Positions 1-5,408 of a stretch of 5,408 bases of DNA are shown here, piece by piece. A model generated the notes under the pieces. That model searched no databases. It saw only the letters and a program-made list of their open reading frames with translations, and was not told the DNA's origin. Position 1 is the stretch's first letter. Every line of letters starts with the position of its first letter. The position numbers were made by a program, and so were the translations under genes. The stretch comes from Deltaproteobacteria bacterium (lineage in GTDB: Bacteria; Myxococcota; Myxococcia; Myxococcales; 40CM-4-68-19): assembly GCA_005879095.1 (NCBI GenBank), contig VBLM01000115.1:1-5408 (forward strand). Direction: 5' to 3'.

Positions 1-2317
1 AGGTATCGTCCTGCGTAGCGCACTGCAGATCGTTCGTGTTTCCACCGCTGAGCGTGAACGTCCCACTGGTGGAGGCAGTCCCGCTGACGGAGAACGAGAC
101 GCCGCAGCTGTCCACGAACTTGAGCGTCATGTGGCCGGCCGCATCGACGGTTCCGGTCGCCCCGTTGCCGAGGCCGCTGACGGCGATGCCATTCTGGAAC
201 GTGATCCGTGCGCTCGTCGTGCCGCTGCCGAGTTGACCGGTGACGACGCAGGTTCCGGCGTACGTGCCGTCGAATCCGGTCCCGCCGCCGCCGGAGGAGG
301 GCGCTCCGCAGACGCCACCGGTGCAGACGTCGCCGATGGCGCAGCAGTCGAGGCCGCAGGCGGCGCGGCCGGGAGGACAATTGCAGTCGACCGAATCGAA
401 GCAGGTCCCACCCGGTAGACAGCAAGCGCCGCCGCACTGGACCGGGTGATCGTCCGGGCAGGAGCACGCGCCGTTCTTGCAGGTATTCGGGGCCGTGCAG
501 CAGAAGCCGCCGCAGAACTCGCCGTTGGCGCAGGCGGGCTCGCACGCGCCGTTCTTGCACACGCTGCCGGAAGGACAGCAGGCTGTGCCGCAGCTGGTCT
601 CGCCGGCCGGACAGCCGCACTGGCCGTTGGAGCAGGTCTCGTCGGCGGCGCAGCAAGTGCCGCCGCACACCAGAGGCAGCGAGGGCGGACAACAGAGCGC
701 GCCGCCGCCGCAGGAAAGACCGGTGTCGCAGTAGCCGTTCGCGCAGGGCGGACCCTGCGGTCCGGTGTGCGTCGAGGCCAGCGGAGCGACGCACGCGCCG
801 CCCGAGCAACTGAAGCCGGCTGGACAGCAGGGGCCATTCGCTCCGCACTGCACCGGATGATCGGCCGGACATGCGATGCCCACCGGCGAGGCCGCGCATG
901 CGCCGTTGGTGCAGGCCTCGCCTTGCAGGCAGCAGTTCGCGCCGCACGGCGTTCCGTTGCCGCACGGATCCATCGCGATGTCCTGCGTGGCGCAGTAGCC
1001 GTTGCTGCACGTCGTGCCGGCGGGGCAGGCGGGCGAGCACACCTTGGGGAACCCTCCGTTGACGTTGCCGCCCGCCAGCGAGTCGGCGCACGTCGGCGCC
1101 CGGCAGTTGCAGCCACCCGGGTTGCAGAACAATCCGCCCGCGATGCAGACCTGACCCGCGGCGCAGCAGATGCCGCCGGCGCACGGCACTTGCGAGCTGT
1201 CGGGGCAAATGCCGCCGTCGCCGGGCAGGGCGCATCCGCTTCCGCACGAGCCGCCGGGGCAGACCTCGCCGGGCTGGCAATAGAACCCGGCGCTGCCGTT
1301 GCCGCCGCCGCAGCCGGCGGGCGCGAGCGCCGGGCCGCCGTCGCACCCGCCGTTGTCGCAAGTCGAGCCGGATGGGCAGCAGCGCGGCGAGTCGCCCTCG
1401 TCGAAATGCCAGAGGCCGAGGGTACCGGGGATGGCCGTGAGACGGCCCGCGTCGAAGTCGCTCGCGATCTGCCCGCCATCCGCCGCGTACGAGAGGATGC
1501 GCATCTCGTCGATGTCGCCGGTGAACGGACTGTTGGGAGTGACCGACGTGTTGCAGGTTCCGCCCAGGACGATGCCGGCATCGGCGGGCACCGCGCTGGT
1601 GGGGTTCGTGCCGCGCAGGACGCCATCGACGAACAGTGCGCGCGGCGCCGCCGTCGCGGCTACGAAGTGCCATGTGCCGTCATTGATCGGTGCATAGGAA
1701 GTGAGCCCGACGCCATTGTCGGCCCAGTAGAGAGTGGAGCCGGTCTGAGAGAGCACACGATCGGGGCCGTGGTTGTAAATCACCTGCCCGGTGGCGCCGC
1801 CGTCGTTCCGGATCCACAACTCGATGGTCAGCGGATCGCTGAGTCCGGCATCGCTGGTGATCAGATCGAGGGGACAGCCGCTGGCGCCGCGGATCGATAC
1901 GCCGGTCCCGTACTTGCCCGGCACGAACTGCGCGGGCGGAGCGAGGAAGAAGTTGCGGCTGTTGCCGCTCGAGTCGATCGCGACGCAGCCCGCGCCGCAG
2001 TCGACCGGCGTCGAGCAGACCACGGGCGCCTCGGACGGGCAGGCGGCGGCGCTGCTCGACGCCGCGCAGTTGCCCGCGTCGCCGCAGGACGTCCCGCCCC
2101 CGCAGCAGCCCGCGTCGCAGAACACCGGCGCGACGGACGGGCAGGTCTGCGGCGCGGGCGCGGCGCCGGCGGCCGTGGCGAGCACGCCGGCGTCGACCGA
2201 AGTTGCTGGAATTCCAACGGAAACAGCGCGATGCTGAGCGGTTCCGGAGGGCGAATTCGAAGGGCACGCGTAAAGCGCGCACACCGCGACCGCGACGGTC
2301 CACCCTGCCTGGCGCAT
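1..2317 (-). CDS. Exported LamG-domain protein with a large Cys-rich repeat region, probable lipoprotein (C-terminus cut by window edge)
   Basis: 772 codons are visible and the frame is still open at the left edge. The ATG at 2317 is the only plausible start: an in-frame TAA lies nine codons upstream (2342-2344) with no other start codon between. A weak G-run sits 8 bases before the ATG. Residues 1-18 look like a short signal peptide ending in L-Y-A-C; Cys18 would be the lipidated residue, though Tyr at -2 is atypical. A Ser/Ala/Pro linker follows, then ten Cys at residues 59-111. Residues ~114-295 resemble a LamG-like jelly roll (DSSGN, QFVPGKYG, LTIELWIR, WHFVAA, LFVDG, FTGDIDEMRIL). Residues 313-670 hold 68 Cys in repeats. 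Residues ~681-772 begin a Gly/Thr/Ser-rich beta-type domain (FDGTYAGTC). LamG domains usually bind carbohydrate or protein, so adhesion or surface display is an inference. The gene starts 44 bases after the M2 peptidase stop and is probably cotranscribed with it. The true function is unknown. Confidence 0.85.
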   Translation of the reverse strand, partial: MRQAGWTVAVAVCALYACPSNSPSGTAQHRAVSVGIPATSVDAGVLATAAGAAPAPQTCPSVAPVFCDAGCCGGGTSCGDAGNCAASSSAAACPSEAPVVCSTPVDCGAGCVAIDSSGNSRNFFLAPPAQFVPGKYGTGVSIRGASGCPLDLITSDAGLSDPLTIELWIRNDGGATGQVIYNHGPDRVLSQTGSTLYWADNGVGLTSYAPINDGTWHFVAATAAPRALFVDGVLRGTNPTSAVPADAGIVLGGTCNTSVTPNSPFTGDIDEMRILSYAADGGQIASDFDAGRLTAIPGTLGLWHFDEGDSPRCCPSGSTCDNGGCDGGPALAPAGCGGGNGSAGFYCQPGEVCPGGSCGSGCALPGDGGICPDSSQVPCAGGICCAAGQVCIAGGLFCNPGGCNCRAPTCADSLAGGNVNGGFPKVCSPACPAGTTCSNGYCATQDIAMDPCGNGTPCGANCCLQGEACTNGACAASPVGIACPADHPVQCGANGPCCPAGFSCSGGACVAPLASTHTGPQGPPCANGYCDTGLSCGGGALCCPPSLPLVCGGTCCAADETCSNGQCGCPAGETSCGTACCPSGSVCKNGACEPACANGEFCGGFCCTAPNTCKNGACSCPDDHPVQCGGACCLPGGTCFDSVDCNCPPGRAACGLDCCAIGDVCTGGVCGAPSSGGGGTGFDGTYAGTCVVTGQLGSGTTSARITFQNGIAVSGLGNGATGTVDAAGHMTLKFVDSCGVSFSVSGTASTSGTFTLSGGNTNDLQCATQDDT
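308..1381 (-). repeat. Cys-rich protein repeat array (about eight degenerate units)
   Basis: This part of the LamG/Cys-rich gene encodes residues 313-670. The recurring unit is roughly CGxxCCxxGxxCxNGxC, 18-27 residues long. Clear copies start near residues 379, 458, 491, 551, 576, 602, 628 and 654. Each carries an adjacent Cys-Cys pair, then Cys six residues after the pair, then usually another Cys five residues on. Units at 483-498 and 620-633 share the lead-in DHPVQCG. Pairing of Cys within each unit would give small disulfide-locked modules, as in other Cys-rich secreted repeats. Spacers without Cys (for example 411-426 and 510-524) break the array. The unit boundaries are my reading and are approximate. 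Confidence 0.75.
464..559 (-). repeat. Exact 18-bp direct repeat inside the Cys-rich array
   Basis: The 18-base string GCACGCGCCGTTCTTGCA occurs at 464-481 and again at 542-559, exactly 78 bases (26 codons) apart and in the same reading frame. On the coding strand it encodes the KNGAC motif of two adjacent repeat units (residues 588-592 and 614-618). Exact identity at the DNA level, including third codon positions, suggests either recent duplication or gene conversion between units, or strong codon bias on a short conserved motif. Confidence 0.7.
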
Positions 2318-2361
2318 TCGCCGTACCCCCAGGGAAGAAGATTACCGCGGCGCGAGAGCGG

Positions 2362-4176
2362 TCACCAGCCGCACTTCTGGCCCTGGTTCTGCTCCTTGAG
2401 CCACTTCTGCAACGGCGCGAAGTACTCGAGCAGCGCGCTTCCGTCCATGTCGCGCTGGCCGGTCATGGCCTGGAGCGCGTCCGGCCACGGCTTGCTGCGG
2501 CCGAGCGCGAGCATGGCGCGCAGCCGATCGCCGGCCGCCTTGTTCCCGTAGACCGAGCATTCGTGAAGCGGTCCGCGGAAGCCCGCCGCCTGGCACATCG
2601 CGCGGTGGAACTGGAACTGCAGGATCCGCGCGAGGAAGTAGCGCATGTACGGCACGTTGGCCGCGACATGGAACTTGGCGCCCGGGTCGAAGTCGTCCTC
2701 GCTGCGCGAGACCGGCGCGGCGACGCCCTGATACTTCGTGCGCAGCTCCCACCACGTCCTGTTGTAGTCGGCGGGCTTGATCGCGCCGGAGAAGACCGCC
2801 CAGCGCCACTTGTCGATCAGCAGTCCGAAGGGCAGGAACGACACGCGGGTGAGCGCGTCCTTGAGCTGCACGTCGATCAGGCCGTGCTCGTCGTTCGGGA
2901 TGTTCTGGATCAGGCCGAGCTGCTTCAAGTAGCCGGGCGTCATCGAGAGCACGATCGAGTCGCCGATCGCCTCGTGGAACCCGTCGTTCGCGCCGCCCTG
3001 CAACAGGTACGGCAGCTTGTAGTGGTAGTGCTGGTAGTAGTTGTGGCCGAGCTCGTGGTGGATGGTCTGCAGGTCTTCGCCGGTGATCTTGATGCACATC
3101 TTGATGCGCAGGTCGTTGTCGTTCATGACGTCCCACGCGCTGGCGTGACAGACGACGTCGCGGTCCTTGGGCTTCAGGAACATCGAGCGTTCCCAGAAGG
3201 TCGCGGGCAGCGGATCGAGCCCGAGGCTCACGTAAAATCCCTCGCCGGTCTTGACCATCCGCTTCCAGTCCCAGTTCTGCCCTTTCAGAGCGCCGTCGAC
3301 GTCGAGGCTGGTGGTCTGCTTGTACGGCTCGACCAGCGGATAGATGTTGTTCCACTCCTGCGCCCACATGTTGCCGAGCAGGTGCGCGGGGATCGGCGCG
3401 CCGTCCGGGACCTTGTCCTTGCCGTACGTCTTCTGCAGCTGGGCGCGGACGTAGCAGTGGAGGTCGCCGTAGAGGGGTTTGACTTGCTGCCAGAGGCGGT
3501 CGGTCTCCTGCTCGAACTGCGCGGGCGTCATGTCGTAACCGCTGCGCCACAGGTCGCCGACGTTTGCGTAGCCCGCCTCGCGCGCGCCCTCGTTGAGCAG
3601 TTCGACCCGCCGCGCGTAGAGCGGCCGCATCGGCTTCGAGACCTTGCGCCAGCCGGTCCAGGCGTCGAGCAGCTCGTCGTAGCTGCGGCTCTTGGCCATC
3701 AGCTGCGTCAGCTCTTCCAGATCCTTGCAATCGTTGGCGTTTTTGCACCACTTGCCCTTGCCATACATGCTCGAGAGCTTGGTGCTCAACGTCGTCAGCT
3801 CGATCCGATGGGCCGGGTCGGAAGGCCCCGCGCCGCGCGTGCGGAGGTTGTCGAGCATGCGGGCGTGATCGGCGTCGAGACCCGGGACGTCCTTGTACTT
3901 CGCGGCCTGCTTGACCGCTTCCGTGGAGACGGCGAGGGACGCTGCCGAAGCGTCGGCCGCCGCGCGGTCGGTATCATCGGTGATGTACGTGTTCTGAATC
4001 CACGACGCGGTGTTCGACTTGATCCCGTACGTCCGCAAGTCGGTGTTGGTCTTGTCGAGAAACGCCGTCACCTCGTCCGCAGTCGGCGGTCCTTTGGGCG
4101 CAGCTTCAGTTTTTCCCGGAGCAGCCGGCGCCGACACACAGGCAGCGGCGAGCATCAGCAGGGACGAGATTTTCAT
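2362..4176 (-). CDS. M2 family zinc metallopeptidase (peptidyl-dipeptidase A, bacterial ACE homologue), exported
   Basis: This is a complete 604-residue single-domain homologue of angiotensin-converting enzyme, the usual size of one ACE catalytic domain. The family removes C-terminal dipeptides from oligopeptides. The zinc site is intact: HELGH (His374, Glu375, His378) and, 24 residues on, Glu402 in GFHEAIGD. Substrate-site counterparts of ACE are present: HASAWD (344-349), Lys501, His503, Tyr510 and Tyr513, the last two in VPYMRYF. Arg479 and Arg512 match chloride ligands of testis ACE. All three ACE disulfide pairs are kept: Cys144-150, Cys343-361 and Cys528-540. Extra Cys occur at 241 and 602. 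The N-terminus (MKISSLLMLAAACVS) is a short signal with a possible lipobox at Cys13, so a periplasmic or lipid-anchored enzyme is likely. The ATG at 4176 is supported by an in-frame TAG four codons upstream; no clear ribosome site is seen. It lies 56 bases after the DUF1415 gene. Family assignment is very secure; the natural substrate is unknown. Confidence 0.96.
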   Translation of the reverse strand: MKISSLLMLAAACVSAPAAPGKTEAAPKGPPTADEVTAFLDKTNTDLRTYGIKSNTASWIQNTYITDDTDRAAADASAASLAVSTEAVKQAAKYKDVPGLDADHARMLDNLRTRGAGPSDPAHRIELTTLSTKLSSMYGKGKWCKNANDCKDLEELTQLMAKSRSYDELLDAWTGWRKVSKPMRPLYARRVELLNEGAREAGYANVGDLWRSGYDMTPAQFEQETDRLWQQVKPLYGDLHCYVRAQLQKTYGKDKVPDGAPIPAHLLGNMWAQEWNNIYPLVEPYKQTTSLDVDGALKGQNWDWKRMVKTGEGFYVSLGLDPLPATFWERSMFLKPKDRDVVCHASAWDVMNDNDLRIKMCIKITGEDLQTIHHELGHNYYQHYHYKLPYLLQGGANDGFHEAIGDSIVLSMTPGYLKQLGLIQNIPNDEHGLIDVQLKDALTRVSFLPFGLLIDKWRWAVFSGAIKPADYNRTWWELRTKYQGVAAPVSRSEDDFDPGAKFHVAANVPYMRYFLARILQFQFHRAMCQAAGFRGPLHECSVYGNKAAGDRLRAMLALGRSKPWPDALQAMTGQRDMDGSALLEYFAPLQKWLKEQNQGQKCGW

Positions 4177-4226
4177 GGCGGCGCACTATGCGTGCCGAGT
4201 TTCGGGGACACAATACTTATCTCTGA

Positions 4227-4236
4227 CTGACGTCAG
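4227..4236. other. Perfect 10-bp palindrome at the DUF1415 stop codon
   Basis: CTGACGTCAG reads the same on both strands and overlaps the TGA stop (4233-4235) of the DUF1415 gene, 51 bases upstream of the M2 peptidase start. With no loop it would not terminate transcription. It could be a half-turn operator for a dimeric regulator acting on the peptidase gene, but a 10-base palindrome can occur by chance and only one copy is seen. Confidence 0.25.
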
Positions 4237-4820
4237 CGCCGAAATTCCGACAAGAGTCGGTCGATGTGGTCGGGGCCCTCGCGGTGGATGGTTTGCAGAT
4301 TCGCGTCGGCGATGCGGTCGGCGAGGCTCAAAGGCGATGAGATCGCCATCAACTGCTCGAGTGAGAGCTTCGACGGGTCGATCACTTTCGTTCCTTCGTC
4401 GGTGCCGCGGACGGCTTTCAGGACCGAGGCGCGGACCATCTGGATGGTCGGGTCGGGGCTGCGGCGGATGAACTGGACCGCGCGGTGGGCGTCGAACAGA
4501 TCGCGCGGCAGGTCGGGGTGGAAGGCGACGCAGTAGAACCTGGTCAACGAAGGCCGCAGGTCGGCGCAGAACGACTCGAACGCGCGTGCCGATTCGACGC
4601 CGTCCGCTCGCGCATTCGGGAAGATGAGCAACGCGACCTCGACGGAATCGTCGGGCATTGCCTCGATTGCCTGCGCCTCGGCGAGGACGTCTTCGGCGCG
4701 CTCGACCACGCGGCGGACGAGCTTGCCCGACTCGCGGCACGTCTTCGCGTACGGGCAGATGTGCAGCGCCTCGACGAACTCGCGGATGTACCGGTCGTTG
4801 CGTTCCAACGGCGTGGTCAT
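4233..4820 (-). CDS. DUF1415 family protein
   Basis: This is a complete 195-residue soluble protein with no signal peptide or membrane segment. It shares the hallmarks I associate with DUF1415 (Pfam PF07209): ICPYAK near the N-terminus (residues 21-26), a hydrophobic strand ending in LLIFP (64-68), FHPD (100-103), and [12 protein letters not shown] (119-130), which corresponds to the family's RSPYPTLHLLR segment. Cys22, Cys28, Cys85 and Cys97 are present; only Cys22 lies in a family motif. The biochemical role of the family is unknown to me, and nothing here settles it. The ATG at 4820 has no clear Shine-Dalgarno sequence. The gene is divergent from carB and is probably the first gene of a minus-strand unit leading into the M2 peptidase. 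Assignment is from recalled motifs, so moderately sure; the gene itself is secure. Confidence 0.82.
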   Translation of the reverse strand: MTTPLERNDRYIREFVEALHICPYAKTCRESGKLVRRVVERAEDVLAEAQAIEAMPDDSVEVALLIFPNARADGVESARAFESFCADLRPSLTRFYCVAFHPDLPRDLFDAHRAVQFIRRSPDPTIQMVRASVLKAVRGTDEGTKVIDPSKLSLEQLMAISSPLSLADRIADANLQTIHREGPDHIDRLLSEFRR

Positions 4821-4824
4821 GAGC

Positions 4825-4829
4825 GGGAG
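4825..4829 (+). promoter_or_regulatory. Candidate Shine-Dalgarno for the upstream carB start
   Basis: GGGAG at 4825-4829 is the only purine-rich ribosome-site candidate before carB. It lies 3 bases before the ATG at 4833, which is short, and 24 bases before the ATG at 4854, which is too far. It therefore favours the 4833 start, against the family alignment that favours 4854. It sits in the 12-33 base gap between the divergent carB and DUF1415 genes. I see no convincing -35/-10 pair in that gap, so promoters for both genes must overlap the coding regions or be of a type I cannot recognise. Confidence 0.4.
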
Positions 4830-4853
4830 TCCATGTTACACGACCGCCCCGGA

Positions 4854-5408
4854 ATGCCGCGGCGCACAGACCTCAAGTCCATCCTCCTGCTCGGCTCCGG
4901 TCCCATCGTCATCGGCCAGGCCTGCGAGTTCGATTACTCCGGGGTCCAGGCGCTGAAGGCCCTTCGCGAGGAGGGGTACCGCACCATCCTCCTCAATTCC
5001 AACCCCGCGACGATCATGACCGATCCGGAGTGGGCGGACCGGACCTACATCGAGCCGATCACGGTCGAAGCGGCCGAGCGCATCCTCGCCGCGGAACGCC
5101 CCGACGCGGTCCTGCCGACGATGGGCGGGCAGACGGCGTTGAACCTCGCCGTCCAGCTGGCGCGGCAGGGCATCCTGGCGAAGTACGGGACGCAGCTGAT
5201 CGGCGCGCAGCTCGACGCGATCGAGAAGGCCGAGGACCGGCAGCGGTTCAAGGACTGCATGACCTCGATCGGCATCGAGGTGCCGAAATCGGGCGTCGCG
5301 CACGGCCTCGACGAAATCTTGCAGATCGGCCAACAGCTCGGATTTCCACTGATTTTACGGCCGAGTTTCACGCTGGGCGGCCTCGGTGGCGGCATCGCCT
5401 ACAACAGC
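4854..5408 (+). CDS. carB: Carbamoyl-phosphate synthase large subunit, N-terminal part (3' end beyond window)
   Basis: CarB makes carbamoyl phosphate from bicarbonate, ATP and ammonia delivered by the CarA glutaminase, feeding pyrimidine and arginine synthesis in the cytoplasm. The visible 185 residues are about one sixth of the usual ~1,070. They align without gaps to the E. coli enzyme as I recall it: [10 protein letters not shown] start, [15 protein letters not shown] (16-30), [12 protein letters not shown] (48-59), [12 protein letters not shown] (86-97), EKAEDRQRF (124-132) and [13 protein letters not shown] (168-180). Arg129 and Arg169, which bind ATP in the carboxyphosphate domain, are present; position 177 in the Gly loop is Leu where E. 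coli has Ser. The 4854 ATG is chosen because it gives the family N-terminus. An in-frame ATG at 4833 would add seven residues (MLHDRPG) and has the better ribosome site. The gene is divergent from DUF1415, and no carA precedes it. Confidence 0.97.
   Translation, partial: MPRRTDLKSILLLGSGPIVIGQACEFDYSGVQALKALREEGYRTILLNSNPATIMTDPEWADRTYIEPITVEAAERILAAERPDAVLPTMGGQTALNLAVQLARQGILAKYGTQLIGAQLDAIEKAEDRQRFKDCMTSIGIEVPKSGVAHGLDEILQIGQQLGFPLILRPSFTLGGLGGGIAYNS

Noticed and set aside
308..1381. Possible CRISPR-like or minisatellite array
   Set aside because: The periodicity is protein-level and degenerate, with unit lengths always in whole codons and no constant repeat/spacer structure.
127..1626. 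499-codon minus-strand open frame in another frame of the Cys-rich gene
   Set aside because: Its Ala/Arg/Pro-only composition is a frame-shifted reading of the GC-rich Cys repeats. The overlapping frame gives a signal peptide, LamG motifs and regular Cys spacing.
2318..2361. Terminator between the M2 peptidase and the Cys-rich gene
   Set aside because: No stem-loop or U-tract is visible in the 44 bases, which is why the two genes are treated as possibly cotranscribed.
446..2551. 701-codon plus-strand open frame
   Set aside because: It is antisense to the LamG/Cys-rich gene and runs into the M2 gene. Its product is a low-complexity Ala/Arg/Gly string with no domain, as expected from high GC content opposite real genes.
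2342..3751. 469-codon minus-strand open frame
   Set aside because: It is an out-of-frame shadow of the M2 peptidase on the same strand, rich in Arg and Ala, with no motif.
4183..4195. Small inverted repeat GCAC/GTGC just upstream of the M2 start
   Set aside because: It has only a 4-bp stem with a 5-base loop and no T-run, too weak for a terminator or riboregulator.
2203..4230. 675-codon plus-strand open frame
   Set aside because: It is antisense to almost the whole M2 peptidase, whose family assignment is certain. The translation is Val/Arg/Leu-rich with no recognisable motif.
4836..5333. 165-codon minus-strand open frame
   Set aside because: It is antisense to carB, whose match to the family is continuous.

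Overview
The window is a GC-rich stretch of bacterial chromosome with four protein-coding genes and almost no spacer DNA. The gene content suggests a Myxococcota (deltaproteobacterial) or similar GC-rich Gram-negative: a very cysteine-rich secreted protein with a LamG-type domain, a bacterial homologue of angiotensin-converting enzyme (peptidase family M2), and two probable lipoprotein signals. This placement is inferred from gene style only; there is no rRNA or taxonomic marker beyond the start of carB.

Layout from left to right. Bases 1-2317, minus strand: an exported protein cut by the left edge, with 772 residues visible. It has a short signal sequence ending in a possible lipobox, a small Cys-rich segment, a LamG-like jelly-roll domain, about eight Cys-knot-like repeats (68 Cys in about 358 residues), and the start of a beta-rich domain. 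Bases 2362-4176, minus strand: a complete 604-residue M2 metallopeptidase with an intact zinc site and all three ACE disulfide pairs. Bases 4233-4820, minus strand: a 195-residue DUF1415-like protein. From 4854 (or 4833) to the right edge, plus strand: the first 185 residues of carB, the large subunit of carbamoyl-phosphate synthase.

The three minus-strand genes follow each other with gaps of 56 and 44 bases, so they could be one transcript (DUF1415, then M2 peptidase, then Cys-rich protein). The last two are both predicted to be exported and both need disulfide formation, so a shared role at the cell envelope or outside the cell is plausible but unproven. carB is transcribed away from this cluster across a gap of only 12-33 bases. 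Its usual partner carA is not next to it on the upstream side.

I found no CRISPR array, insertion sequence, tRNA, rRNA, riboswitch or convincing rho-independent terminator. The long open frames antisense to the real genes are what high GC content produces. The most unusual object is the LamG/Cys-repeat protein: the first-strand motif of its LamG domain sits after the domain rather than before it.
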